A DNA stretch of 64,000 nt from Tragulus kanchil (lineage: Eukaryota; Chordata; Mammalia; Artiodactyla; Tragulidae): assembly GCA_022376925.1 (NCBI GenBank), contig JAIOJX010000028.1, positions 73,373,001 through 73,437,000 on the forward strand, given 5' to 3'. The translations under genes and the position numbers were made by a program. Shown here piece after piece: positions 34,786 to 47,000 of the stretch; the stretch's first letter is position 1; each line of letters starts with the position of its first letter. The notes beneath the pieces were generated by a model. The model was not told where the DNA came from and did not search any database. It was given only the letters and a program-made list of their open reading frames with translations.

Positions 34786-37439
34786 AGATGAGAGAGATTT
34801 TAGTGTCTGAAAGCAGGAGAAATTAGATGGTTTAGAGAGGGAGACTGCTAAAAAGTTTTCCCAAAGTGTTAACAAGAGGCAAGAGACATTGGTAGAGATG
34901 AGAAGAACTGGGATTGAAGAGGCAAGATGAAGTCATATCTTATTTTTCTGAGACTGCATGAGAAGGATAAATATCAAAAGGGCAATTAAGTCAGATAATG
35001 TAAGAGAATTCAAAGTCCTCACTTTTCAGAACTTCCCAAAAACACTTCCACTGAATTGAAGTTTGATTTTCCAATATTCAACTTATTCATCTCCTTGTTA
35101 CCTTCATTTAGGACTTCACTATTTCTTCCTCTGTGTAATGATCAATATCCATAAAGGCCCCTTCCTCAGACTTTCTGAAAACTCCATCATAGAAAATTAT
35201 GAATGGGGAATACATGCAGGGTGCAATCTACTTGGATTCATCCACTTTATGGTCCTAAATGTGGGGTTGTTTAAGAGACATTCAAGGGGCTTCTTGATCT
35301 GAATAATTTCTCTACCAGTGGAGAGAACCTGAAAATTTATCTTTAAGAGTTTATTTTGTTTTACCACATGTCTTTTAAAAGTACAAAAATTCAAAACTTC
35401 CTTGGAGGTTTGACCTTTTAAGTTTGGTCGCAAGTTGTTTTTTTCTTAATAAATAGTCTCTTAGGATTGTATTTCTCTTAGAACCTTTTCTTCCTTTGTT
35501 TTTTCCTCACTTAGATCCTTTTCTTCTATCTTCCCTGCCTTTCTTTCTAGTTTTCTTCCTTCCTTACCCAAATAAGGAGCCCTTTTGGTGTTTCAAGGAT
35601 GTCATGGAGGCTGGGGAATATGAGTCCTGAAATACCTCATGTTCTAAAGAGGCACACGCATACCAATTCAATGACAACATAGCGAAATACATAGTACCAT
35701 GAACACATGCTGGGGTCAATGCACTCAGTATCAGAAGTATTACTGGAGGCAAAGAGAGAATGGGGTGTCATTTGGGACATGCAGCACTACTCAAAGAGGG
35801 GTGGCTTGGGAGGAAGATTCTATTGGGTCACCACAGCAGTCATGAGGTTGGAGAACACTGGTGCCACAGAGTACTCCTGGGTCAGTCCTGAATGCAGGAA
35901 TGTGTAGGCAGGCCATAAACCACAATGCTTAATTCTTAAGCTTAAATATTTTTGTTGCCTACCAAAGAGCAATTAGCACACAAAAGTATGTGAATCCAAC
36001 CCAGGGTCAGAAAGAAGTATTTCAATAGATTATGTGTCTATTCTCAAACAATAGTATCATTGCATTTGCCAAGCTGATTTTGGAAGGCAGAATAGCTCTC
36101 ATAAATCAGTTTTAACTGGGAAGGTTTAGATCTAATCTCAATTAATAATGAACTTGAAATGGGATGTTGTCTTTCCTCCAGCCATTACCCAAATAAATAT
36201 AGATCATTTATATTTTGACTTATCCCATGGCTCTCATTGTTAGGACTCTGGAATTATTGTCAATGGCAAAACACAAAAGGCAAAAGAGAAAAAGAGGACT
36301 GGGAAAATGAATCTGAGTCCAATTTTTTCTTACTAAATACTTCCCTTCTGTTCAATTTTATTATTATTTTCACAGAGCTATTAAATGTCTGTTTGGAGTA
36401 AATGTCATTAAAAATCTAGAGGCAAATTACAAAAATTCAAAACTTCCTTGGAGGTTTGACCTTTTAAGTTTGGTTGCAAGTTGTTTTTTTCTTAATAAAT
36501 AGTCTCTTAGGATTGTATTTCTCTTAGAACCTTTTCTTCCTTTGTTTTTTCCTCACTTAGATCCTTTTCTTCTATCTTCCCTGCCTTTCTTTCTAGTTTT
36601 CTTCCTTCCTTACCCAAATAAGGAGCCCTTTTGGTGTTTCAAGGATGTCATGGAGGCTGGGGAATATGAGTCCTGAAATACCTCATGTTCTAAAGAGGCA
36701 CACGCATACCAATTCAATGACAACATAGCGAAATACATAGTACCATGAACGCATGCTGGGGTCAATGCACTCAGTATCAGAAGTATTACTGGAGGCAAAG
36801 AGAGAATGGGGTGTCATTTGGGACATGCAGCACTACTCAAAGAGGGGTGGCTTGGGAGGAAGATTCTATTGGGTCACCACAGCAGTCATGAGGTTGGAGA
36901 ACACTGGTGCCACAGAGTACTCCTGGGTCAGTCCTGAATGCAGGAATGTGTAGGCAGGCCATAAACCACAATGCTTAATTCTTAAGCTTAAATATTTTTG
37001 TTGCCTACCAAAGAGCAATTAGCACACAAAAGTATGTGAATCCAACCCAGGGTCAGAAAGAAGTATTTCAATAGATTATGTGTCTATTCTCAAACAATAG
37101 TATCATTGCATTTGCCAAGCTGATTTTGGAAGGCAGAATAGCTCTCATAAATCAGTTTTAACTGGGAAGGTTTAGATCTAATCTCAATTAATAATGAACT
37201 TGAAATGGGATGTTGTCTTTCCTCCAGCCATTACCCAAATAAATATAGATCATTTATATTTTGACTTATCCCATGGCTCTCATTGTTAGGACTCTGGAAT
37301 TATTGTCAATGGCAAAACACAAAAGGCAAAAGAGAAAAAGAGGACTGGGAAAATGAATCTGAGTCCAATTTTTTCTTACTAAATACTTCCCTTCTGTTCA
37401 ATTTTATTATTATTTTCACAGAGCTATTAAATGTCTGTT
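34786..37439. other. Unassigned non-coding DNA
   Basis: No gene or repeat recognised apart from D14 and a pyrimidine-rich stretch near 35500-35570. Frames at 35564/36610 and 35707/36753 recur through D14. Confidence 0.5.
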
Positions 37440-37474
37440 TGGAGTAAATGTCATTAAAAATCTAGAGGCAAATT
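35383..37474. repeat. Tandem duplication pair D14 (35383-36428 / 36429-37474)
   Basis: Offset 1046 bp throughout, with a clean junction: GAGGCAAATTA in copy 1 runs into CAAAAATTC, and in copy 2 into GAAAAATAAC. Only two single-base differences noticed (C/T near 35429/36475, A/G near 35705/36751). Confidence 0.97.
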
Positions 37475-37690
37475 AGAAAAATAACATCTGAATTTAATAA
37501 GAAAAAAATTTGCTTAGAACTACACAAGCTCATGGAAAGAGAATTCTCTGTGCCCCCACCCCCTCCCAACATGCTTCCAACTCACCCTGCTTCCACCCTT
37601 TCCTCTCAAAAAGACATCTAGTCACAATGTACTTAACCCATGGAAGGTAACTGCCTCATGGCTTTGACTTTTATTAGCTGTTCTAGTTAT
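37440..37690 (+). repeat. Diverged repeat pair, left member
   Basis: Shares an ordered set of blocks with 38750-38965: CTAGAGGCAAATTAGAAAAA, CTGA(A/G)TTTAATA(A/G)GAAAA, GATTCTCTGT, GACATCTA and AACCCATGGAAGGTAACTG. Roughly three quarters of aligned bases agree by eye. It is an older duplication or two copies of one unnamed interspersed repeat. Confidence 0.6.
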
Positions 37691-38347
37691 GAAGAAATAA
37701 CATTTTATTTTTCCAAAAATGTTCTCCTAAGGATATGATGCAAACCATCCCCCAAACTGGTGATTTGAGAAACTACACATGATACTTAGCAGTTGCATTC
37801 TTTCTAAATGTCAGCAATGTGCCAGCTAATATGCAGATTATAGAATTAGCATACTCTAATTTTGGATACTTTTGAAGGGGAAAATTGTTGTGCCAAACCT
37901 TCATTTAGTTATGGGGAGAAATGGTCAAGAGATTGCTGCAAGGTTTGGATTTCCTGTTTAATGATAAAACTCAGGTCACCACATTGTTGATGGCTCTTTG
38001 GAAATGTTAATCTGATTGTGGAGTAAACGGTCATGCACTTAGAAATATCTGATACTTGTTTTCTGTTGATCATGGCTTGATGTACAAAATCCATTTTAAT
38101 AATGATTCTACCTAAATGTTTTAATTCCTTCTTTACATCAAAGATTTAAAAGGAAAAGGGACAAATATTCACTATCTTTTCAGAGAAATTAATAACTTCT
38201 ATCTTAATATATTAACTTCATTCTTTTTGATAATAATATAATCTGTTGAGCACCTACTATGTGACTGATTCTTTGCTGAGAACATTCTATATATTGTTTC
38301 TAAACTTCTCAAAAATTTTGCATGCCAAGTATCATTAATTCCATTTT
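37691..38347. other. Unassigned DNA with possible MIR/L2-like remnant at its end
   Basis: AT-rich. 38240-38345 (GAGCACCTACTATGTG through CCATTTTAGAGGTGAAG) resembles an old MIR or L2 element, which resumes after the Bov-tA insertion at 38570. Tentative. Confidence 0.4.
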
Positions 38348-38358
38348 AGAGGTGAAGT
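38348..38358. repeat. Left target-site duplication of Bov-tA (AGAGGTGAAGT)
   Basis: An 11-bp sequence repeated exactly at 38570-38580 on the other side of the SINE. Confidence 0.9.
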
Positions 38359-38569
38359 CGGGCTTCACAGGTGGTGCAGTGGTAAAGAATGTGCCTCTAA
38401 TGCAGGAGATGTGGGTTTGATCTGTGGGTTGAGAAGATCCCCTGGAGTAGAAAATGGCAACCAACTTCAGCATTCTTGCCTGTAAAATTCCATGGACAGA
38501 GGAGGCTGGTAGGCTAAAGTCCATGGGGTTGCAGAGAGTCGGACGTGAGTGACTGAGCACACACACATA
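38359..38569 (+). mobile_element. Bov-tA SINE, complete with target duplication
   Basis: A 211-bp unit beginning CGGGCTTCACAGGTGGTGCA. It contains GGGTTTGATCTGTGGGTTGA (decayed B box) and AATTCCATGGACAGAGGAGG, and ends AGTCCATGGGGTTGCAGAGA then GAGTCGGACGTGAGTGACTG and a short ACA tail. A perfect 11-bp target duplication marks a typical LINE-mediated insertion. This is the cleanest SINE insertion in the window, and no duplication pair affects it. Confidence 0.93.
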
Positions 38570-38749
38570 AGAGGTGAAGTAGCTGAAAAATGGCAGAGAC
38601 AGAATTTGACTTCAGATCTAGTGAATCCAAGGTCTATGATTTAACTAGATCAAGATGTATCTATTATGCAAAAAGTGATGACATCCCTTAGTGTTCTGTT
38701 CATATGTACATCACTCTTCTATCAGGAACATCTCTCATTAGACTATAGA

Positions 38750-38965
38750 AGTGCAACTTACTATAAGAAATGTTGTTTAAAACCTAGAGGCAAATTAGAA
38801 AAACACTGTCTGAGTTTAATAGGAAAATTTCTGTTTGGAATTGTACAAATTGGTAAAAAGAGGATTCTCTGTATCAGCAGCATGTACTGTCACAGACATC
38901 TACTGATAACACACTTACCCACTGAAAGGCTACTGTCTCACTGGCTCTGTGAGTAAGTGGGCATG
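38750..38965 (+). repeat. Diverged repeat pair, right member
   Basis: Counterpart of 37440-37690 at a distance of about 1.3 kb. Its divergence is far greater than in the D1-D21 pairs, so it predates them or has another origin. Confidence 0.6.
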
Positions 38966-39444
38966 CACATAACACGAAATGCCCCCCACACTGAAGCCCC
39001 TCATACTGCTGAGAATCACTGCCATCTAGACATCTTTACCACATTGTGATCCTATAATTAATCATGGACTTAGATAAAAGGGTCACCTGAGAGACATTTA
39101 TACACCCTCATAAAATTACTACTGAAAACATGATGCACTGTAGTTCAATGCTTCTTAGTAAAATTTGGATGTAATCCCACTAGAGTTCAGTTCCAGGAGT
39201 TTGTCTTTCTTGATGAAAGAAGAAAAAAATTGAAATTATTAATACAAAAATAACCGAGGAAAATAGCATGATGTGAGGTGAAGAGCTCATCAAAGATGGA
39301 GACCAATCATGTTTATGCCTTGCTTTCTGCCTTGGCTCACAGAAAACTCAAATTTATATTTTATGTTAAATTGTAGCACTTCATATTAGATTTCTGGCAA
39401 AAATGATCTTTAGTACAGTTTTGTTTGTACTTTTTAAATTAATC
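38966..39444. other. Unassigned non-coding DNA
   Basis: No gene or repeat recognised. Confidence 0.5.
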
Positions 39445-39682
39445 TTTTATTGGAGTTTTGTAAGTGAAAAGTGCAAACAGAGGAAAACAATAGAATGGGA
39501 AAGGCTAGAGATCTCATTAAGAAAATTAGAGATACCAAGAGAACATTTCACGTAAAGATGGGCACAGTAAAGGACAAAATGGCAAGGACCTAACAGAAGC
39601 AGAAGACATTAAGAAGAGGTGGCAAGAATACAGAAAAAAATGTACAAAGAAATGTCTTAATGATCTGTATACCTGTGATAGT

Positions 39683-40965
39683 GTGATCACTCGCCAAGAG
39701 CCAGACCTCCTGGAGTGTAAAGTCAAATGGGCCTTAGGAAGCATTACTATGAACAGAGTTAGTGGGGGCAATGGAATTCCAGTTGAGCTATTTCAAATTC
39801 TAAAATATGATGTTGTTAAAGTGCTGCACTCAATATGCCAGCAAAATTGGAAAACTCAGCAGTGGCTACAGAATTGGAAAAGGTCAGTTTTCATTCCAAT
39901 TCCAAAGAAGGACAATGCCAAAAAGTGTTCAAATTACTGCACAACTGCCCTAATTTCACAAGCTAGCAAGGTAATGCTCAAAATCCTTCAAGCTAGGCTT
40001 CAATAGTATGTGAACTAAGAACTACCAGATGTACAAGCTGGGTTTAGAAAAGGCAGAGGAAATAGAGATCAAATTGCCAACATCTGCAGGATCACAGAAA
40101 AAGCAAGGGAGTTAAAGAAATACACCTAGGGGCTTCCCTGGTGGTCCAGTGGGTAAGGACACTGCCTTGCAGTGCAAGGGGTGCCAGTTCTATCCCTGGC
40201 CTGGGAAGATCCCACATGCCGCGGAGTGGCTGGACCGACGTCCAATTACCCAGCTGGAGCTCTGGAGTGCATGTGCCCAGAGCCGGTGCTCTGTGACAAC
40301 AGAGGCCACTGTGATGGGAGGCCCACACGGACCAAAGAACAAAGACGGATGAAAACAGAGAAATGGAAGACCAATAGAAGTGGCCCGCCCACCCCCTCCC
40401 TCCCCAACCCCACCGCCACCCGCAAATAAATACTTGATTGACTATGATAAAGCTGTGTGGACCACAATAAACTGTGGAAAATCTTAAAGAGATGAGAATA
40501 CCAGAACACCTTACCTGTTTTCCTGAGAAACCTGTATGCAGGTCAAGATACAACACTTAGAACCTTACATGGAACTGGCTGGTTCAAAATTGGGAAAGGA
40601 GCACCTCAAGGTTGTATATTGTCACCCTGCTTATTTAACTTATATGCAGAGTACATCATGCAAAATCCTGGGCTGGATGAATCACAAGCTGGAATCAAGA
40701 TTGCCAGGAGAAATAGCAACAACCTCAGATCTGCAGATGATACTACTCTTATGGCAGAAACAAAGAGGAACTAAAGAGCCTTTTGATGAGGGTGAAAGAG
40801 GAGAGTGAAAAAGCTGGCCGAAAACTCAGCATTCAAAATATTAAGATCATTCCATCTGGTCCCATCATTTCATGGCACATAGATGCAGAAAAAGTGGAAA
40901 CAATGCCAGAGTTTATTTTCTTGGGCCCCAAAATCACTGGAAGACGACCGCAGACAAGAAATTAA
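39683..40965 (+). pseudogene. BovB reverse transcriptase pseudogene
   Basis: This would encode the RTE-type reverse transcriptase that primes cDNA at the nicked target. The block 39683-40006 shows GGNGIPVELFQILKYD, SVFIPIPKKDNAKKCSNY and ISQASKVMLKILQARLQ, the fingers/palm motifs of BovB. A SINE interrupts it at 40129. Downstream are a CAPQGC-like strand-transfer motif (about 40600) and the active site at 40730-40741, which reads SADD; the usual aromatic residue is changed to Ser and both aspartates remain. Frameshifts near 40010-40110 and 40530-40790 break it into separate frames. It cannot be functional. Confidence 0.85.
40129..40425 (+). mobile_element. CHR-type SINE nested in BovB
   Basis: Head GGGGCTTCCCTGGTGGTCCA, B box GTTCTATCCCTGGCCTGG, middle CCGGTGCTCTGTGACAACAG, then a C-rich expanded tail (40385-40425) in place of the usual A-rich one. 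It lies inside BovB, so it is younger than that insertion. Confidence 0.9.
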
Positions 40966-41506
40966 AAGACACTTGTTCATTGGAAGAAAAGCTGTAATAA
41001 AACTAGACAGCATATTAAACACAGACACATCACTTTGCCTACAAATGTCCATATAGTCAAGGCTATGGTTTTTCCAGTAGTCATGTATGAATGTGAGAGT
41101 TGGACCATGAAGAAGGCTGAGTGCTGAAGAACTGATGCTTTCAAACTGTGGTTTTGGAGAAGACTCTTGAGAGTCCCTTGGACAAAAAGGAGATCAAACT
41201 TGTCAATCCTATAGGGAATTAGCCCTGAATATTCACTAGAAGGACTGATGATGAACCTGAGGCTCCAATACTTTGGCCACCCAATGAGAGAAAAGCTGAT
41301 TTACTGGAAAAGATCTAATACTGAGAAAGACTGAGGGTAATATGAGATGGGGATGACAGAGGATGAGATGTTTGGATGGCATCCTAGACTCAATGGACAT
41401 GAGTTTGAGAAAACTTTGGGAAATAGTGAAGGACAGGGAAGCCTGATGTGCTGCAGTCCCTGGGGTTGCAGAGTCAGACATGACTTAGCAACAGAACTAC
41501 ATGACA

Positions 41507-41815
41507 AATACTTGCTTTACAATGTTGTGTTAGTTACTGTGATTAAAAAAAGTGAATCAGGTATACGTATGCATATATCCCTTCTTTTTTTGCATTTCCT
41601 TGCCATTTAGTTCATCATAGAAGACTGAGTGCAGCTCCTTGTGATCTATTTTATAGTTAGTTATCTATTCTATACATGGTATCAATAGTACATATATGTG
41701 AATCCCAATTTCCCAAATCTTCCCAACCTCCCTGTCATCTCTGGTATGTTTGTTCTCTGTGTCTCTATTTCTCCTTCACAAATACATGAATTTGTAAAAA
41801 AAAGATCCATCTTTT
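41507..41815 (-). mobile_element. Old L1 3'UTR fragment
   Basis: TTTACAATGTTGTGTTAGTT, GTATACGTATGCATATATCC and CCCAATTTCCCAAATCTTCC are antisense versions of an older ruminant/mammalian L1 3'UTR. The D15 duplicate is at 42593-42905. Confidence 0.75.
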
Positions 41816-42032
41816 GACTGCTCACATTTTTTGATACTTAATCCTTTTTTTCTTAACCTACTGTTCTATTTTATATATCATTGATTCAAAACTATTATGT
41901 AAATGGATCATAAGTAACACAATAAAAAGAAAACAGTTTCTGTCCATTCCATTTCACGTTGCCCAGGTCTCTGTTTTTTTTCTGATATTTTGCTTTCAAT
42001 GATCACTCACATCTAACCATTCATCTATTCTT

Positions 42033-42044
42033 TCATGCTTTCTT
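42033..42044. repeat. 3'-side target-site duplication of the minus-strand L1
   Basis: TCATGCTTTCTT here (and in the D15 copy at 43127-43138) matches the 12 bases just outside the L1 5' end at 52085-52096. A T run, the antisense poly-A tail, follows directly. Confidence 0.88.
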
Positions 42045-42215
42045 TTTTTTAATTTTTATGTTTTTATTCATTATTTAAGGTTTTACAGAGTTTTGTTGTT
42101 CAGAGACATGTATGGTCCCAGATCAGTCATATGCATATCCATGGTCCGCAGTTCCCCCCATCCCACCCCTCCGGACCATCGCGCCATTGTAAGCACTCTT
42201 ACTCCTCGATTCATT

Positions 42216-42592
42216 ATTTTAAGGTTTACACTGGATGTTTTGGAGAAGACTCTTGAGAGTCCCTTGGACAACAAGGAGATCAAACTTGTCAATCCTATAG
42301 GGAATTAGCCCTGAATATTCACTAGAAGGACTGATGATGAACCTGAGGCTCCAATACTTTGGCCACCCAATGAGAGAAAAGCTGATTTACTGGAAAAGAT
42401 CTAATACTGAGAAAGACTGAGGGTAATATGAGATGGGGATGACAGAGGATGAGATGTTTGGATGGCATCCTAGACTCAATGGACATGAGTTTGAGAAAAC
42501 TTTGGGAAATAGTGAAGGACAGGGAAGCCTGATGTGCTGCAGTCCCTGGGGTTGCAGAGTCAGACATGACTTAGCAACAGAACTACATGACA
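42216..42592 (+). mobile_element. BovB 3' tail, D15 duplicate
   Basis: Duplicate of about 41143-41506; identical by eye apart from the junction and an A/C change near 41186/42272. Confidence 0.88.
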
Positions 42593-42905
42593 AATACTTG
42601 CTTTACAATGTTGTGTTAGTTACTGTGATTAAAAAAAGTGAATCAGGTATACGTATGCATATATCCCTTCTTTTTTTGCATTTCCTTGCCATTTAGTTCA
42701 TCATAGAAGACTGAGTGCAGCTCCTTGTGATCTATTTTATAGTTAGTTATCTATTCTATACATGGTATCAATAGTACATATATGTGAATCCCAATTTCCC
42801 AAATCTTCCCAACCTCCCTGTCATCTCTGGTATGTTTGTTCTCTGTGTCTCTATTTCTCCTTCACAAATACATGAATTTGTAAAAAAAAGATCCATCTTT
42901 TGACT
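42593..42905 (-). mobile_element. Old L1 3'UTR fragment, D15 duplicate
   Basis: Duplicate of 41507-41815. Confidence 0.75.
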
Positions 42906-43138
42906 GCTCACATTTTTTGATACTTAATCCTTTTTTTCTTTTTTTCTTAACCTACTGTTCTATTTTATATATCATTGATTCAAAACTATTATGTAAATGG
43001 ATCATAAGTAACACAATAAAAAGAAAACAGTTTCTGTCCATTCCATTTCACGTTGCCCAGGTCTCTGTTTTTTTTCTGATATTTTGCTTTCAATGATCAC
43101 TCACATCTAACCATTCATCTATTCTTTCATGCTTTCTT

Positions 43139-44008
43139 TTTTTTAATTTTTATGTTTTTATTCATTATTTAAGGTTTTACAGAGTTTTGTTGTTCAGAGA
43201 CATGTATGGTCCCAGATCAGTCATATGCATATCCATGGTCCGCAGTTCCCCCCATCCCACCCCTCCGGACCATCGCCCGAAGCCATTGTAAGCACTCTTA
43301 CTCCCTCAGCACTATGACACTAGCTATCTTTTCCACACATAACACTATAGGTTTCCTTGTTACTTCCTCCATGCTTCCTCCTCCCTATTTCTTTGCCACG
43401 ATGTCCCTATGTCTATGGTCTGTCTTTTTTTCCCTGAGTTCCCTGCGTGTGATATCAAGACCGTCCTACTAAATTCCATATATGTGTGTTAGTATACTGT
43501 ATTTGTCTTTCTCTTTTTGACTTACTTCACTTTTTATGATAGGTTATAGAGCTAGCCACCTCATTAGGACTGAGTCTTCTGCATTTCTTTTAACAGCTGA
43601 GTAGTATTCCATTGTATATATGTACCAGGGCTGCTATATCCATTCATTCGTCGATGGACATCTAGGTTGCTTCCATGTTCTGGCTATTGGATAGAGAGCT
43701 GCAATGAACATTGGGGTACAGGTGCCTCTTTCAGTTTTGATTTCATCAGGATATAAGCCTAATATTGGAATTGCTGGGTCACAGGGTGCTTCTATTTTTC
43801 GTTTTTTAAGGAATCTCCATACTGTCTTCTATAGAGGCTGTATCAATTGACATTCCCACCAGCAATGTAAGAGGGTTCCCTTTTCTCCGCACCCTCTCCA
43901 GCATTTATTGTCTGCAGATTTTTTGAAGAAGACCATTCTGACGGGTGTGAGGTGTTATCTCATTGTAGTTTTGATTTGCATTTCTCTAATAATAAGCGAG
44001 GTTGAGCA
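43139..44008 (-). other. 3'UTR of the minus-strand L1
   Basis: Sequence between the ORF2 stop (44009) and the T run. The left 70 bp include a TTTTATTCATT-rich end and a block with C-rich runs (43240-43265, G-rich on the L1 strand), as often found in L1 3'UTRs. No coding signal. Confidence 0.8.
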
Positions 44009-47000
44009 TCATTTCATGTGCTTTTGGGCTATCTGTATGTCCTCTTTGGAGAGGCGTCTCTTTAGATCTTTTTCCCATTTTTTCATTGGGCTGCTCGTTT
44101 TCCCTGTGCTGAGTTGTGTGAGTTGCTTGTAGATTTTGGAGATTAATTCTTTGCCTGTTGTTTCATTTGCTATGATTTTCTCCCACTCTGTGGGGTGTCT
44201 GTTGAGCTTTTTTGTAATTTCCTTAGCTGTACAAAAGCTTTTAAGTTTCATGAGGTCCCACGTGTTCATTTTTATTTTCAGTTCTGCTATTTTAGTCAGT
44301 GGGTCAGAGAAGATCTTGCTTTGATTGATGTCCTTGAGGGTTTGGCCTATATTCTCCTCTAAGAGTTTGATGGTTTCTGGTCTTACATTTAGGTCTTTAA
44401 TCCATTTTGAGTTGATCTTAGTGTATGCTGTCATGGAATGTTCCAATTTCATTTTTTTGCATGTAGCTGTCCAATTTTCCCAGCACCACTTGTTGAAGAG
44501 ACTGTCTTTGTCCCATTTTAGACTTTCGCCACCTTTGTCAAAAATAAGGTACCCATAGGTGCGTGGGTTTCTCTCTGGTTTCTCTATCTTGTTCCGTTGA
44601 TCTATAGTTCTGTTTTTGTGCCAGTACCATACTGTCTTGATGATTGTTGCTTTGTAGTAGACTCTGAAGTTAGGGAGGCTGATCCCTACAGCTCCGTTTT
44701 TCTTTCTCAGAATTGCTTTGGCTATTCGAGGTCTTTTGTGTTTCCATATGAACTGTGTTATTCTTTGGTCTAGTTCTGTGAAGAATGTCAATGGAAGTTG
44801 AATAGGTATTGCATTGAATCTGTAGATGATATTTGGTAGTATGGTCATTTTCACAATATTGATTCTTCCGACCCAGGAACATGGAATATCTCTCCATCTG
44901 TTTAAGTCTTATTTAAAGTCTCTCGTGAGTGTGTTGTAATTTTCTGTATACAATTCTTTTGTTTCTTTGGATAGGTTTATTCCTAGATATTTGATTCTTT
45001 TGGTTGCAATGGTGAAGGGGACTGCCTCTTTGATTTCGTTTTCTGAGTTTTCATTGTTGAGTTGTGTGAGTTGCTTGTAGATTTTGGAGATTAATTCTTT
45101 GTGTGTTGTTTCATTTGCTATGATTTTCTCCCACTCTGTGGGGTGTCTGTTGAGCTATTTTGTAATTTCCTTAGCTGTACAAAAGCTTTTAAGTTTCATG
45201 AGGTCCCACGTGTTCATTTTTATTTTCAGTTCTGCTATTTTAGTCAGTGGGTCAGAGAAGATCTTGCTTTGATTGATGTCCTTGAGGGTTTGGCCTATAT
45301 TCTCCTCTAAGAGTTTGATGGTTTCTGGTCTTACATTTAGGTCTTTAATCCATTTTGAGTTGATCTTAGTGTATGCTGTCATGGAATGTTCCAATTTCAT
45401 TTTTTTGCATGTAGCTGTCCAATTTTCCCAGCACCACTTGTTGAAGAGACTGTCTTTGTCCCATTTTAGACTTTCGCCACCTTTGTCAAAAATAAGGTAC
45501 CCAAAGGTGCGTGGGTTTCTCTCTGGTTTCTCTATCTTGTTCCGTTGATCTATAGTTCTGTTTTTGTGCCAGTACCATACTGTCTTGATGATTGTTGCTT
45601 TGTAGTAGACTCTGAAGTTAGGGAGGCTGATCCCTACAGCTCCGTTTTTCTTTCTCAGAATTGCTTTGGCTATTCGAGGTCTTTTGTGTTTCCATATGAA
45701 CTGTGTTATTCTTTGGTCTAGTTCTGTGAAGAATGTCAATGGAAGTTGAATAGGTATTGCATTGAATCTGTAGATGATATTTGGTAGTATGGTCATTTTC
45801 ACAATATTGATTCTTCCGACCCAGGAACATGGAATATCTCTCCATCTGTTTAAGTCTTATTTAAAGTCTCTCGTGAGTGTGTTGTAATTTTCTGTATACA
45901 ATTCTTTTGTTTCTTTGGATAGGTTTATTCCTAGATATTTGATTCTTTTGGTTGCAATGGTGAAGGGGACTGCCTCTTTGATTTCGTTTTCTGAGTTTTC
46001 ATTGTTTGTGTATAGGAATGCTAGTGATTTCTGCATGTTAACTTTGTATCCTGCGACTTTGCTGAATTCGTTGATTAGCTCTAGTAGCTTTGTAACCGTG
46101 TCTTTGGGATTTTGTATGTATAATATCATGTCGTCTGCAAAAAGAGAGAGCTTGACTTCTTCCTTTCCAATCTGGATTCCTTTGATTTCTTTCTCTTCTC
46201 TTATTGCTGTTGCTAGAACTTCAGGACTATGTTGAATAGTAGTGGTGAAAGTGGACACCCCTGTCTTGTTCCTGATCTTAGAGGGAATGCGTTCAGTTTT
46301 TCACTGTTGAGGATAATGTTCGCTGTGGACTTCTCATATATGGCTCTCACAATGTTGAGATAGGTTCCTTCTATGCGCATTTTCTGAAGAGTTTTTGTCA
46401 TCAATGGATGTTGTACTTTGTGGAAGGCTTTTTCTGCATCTATTGAGATGATCATGTGATTTTTGTCTTTCAGTTTGTTGATATGGTGTATCACATTGAT
46501 TGATTTGCGGATGTTGAAGAATCCTTGCATGCCTGGGATGAGCCCGACTTGATCATGATGTATGAGTTTTTTGATGTGTCGTTGAATTCTGTTTGCTAGG
46601 ATTTTGTTGAGGATCTTGGCATCTAAGTTCATCAGAGAAATTGGCCTATAGTTTTCCTTTTTTGTGTTGTCTTTGCCTGGTTTGGGTATCAGGGTGATGG
46701 TGGCCTTGTAGACTGTGTTTGGAAGTTTTCCTTCCTGTGCAATTTTTTGGAAGAGTTTTAGAAGGAGAGGCATTAGCTCTTCTTTAAATGTTTGGTAGAA
46801 TTCGGCTGTGAAGCCATCTGGCCCTGGGCTTTTATTTTTGGGTAAATTTTTAATCACAGATTTGATTTCTGACCTTGTGATTGGGTTGTTCAAAGTTTCT
46901 GTTTCTTCCTGGCTCAGTCTTGGGAGATTGATTTTCCCCAAGAAACTGTCCATTTCTTCCAGGTTGTCCAGTTTGTTGCCATAGAGCTGTTCATAATAGT

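Larger units (their letters stand above)
39445..41505 (+). mobile_element. 5'-truncated BovB LINE carrying a CHR SINE
   Basis: Sense BovB from the basic region upstream of the reverse transcriptase (GAGAACATTTCACGTAAAGA at about 39539) to the 3' tail near 41480-41505. A CHR SINE at 40129-40425 splits it, with AAATAC on both sides as a short possible target duplication. Frameshifts and stops are common. Its last ~360 bp are repeated by D15. Confidence 0.9.
41143..43305. repeat. Tandem duplication pair D15 (about 41143-42215 / 42216-43305)
   Basis: Body offset 1086 bp, later about 1095 after a TTTTTCTT expansion near 42935. Sequence around the junction (42205-42236) is noisy on both sides. It carries the BovB tail, an old L1 3' piece and the first ~180 bp of the long minus-strand L1. 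Confidence 0.95.
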
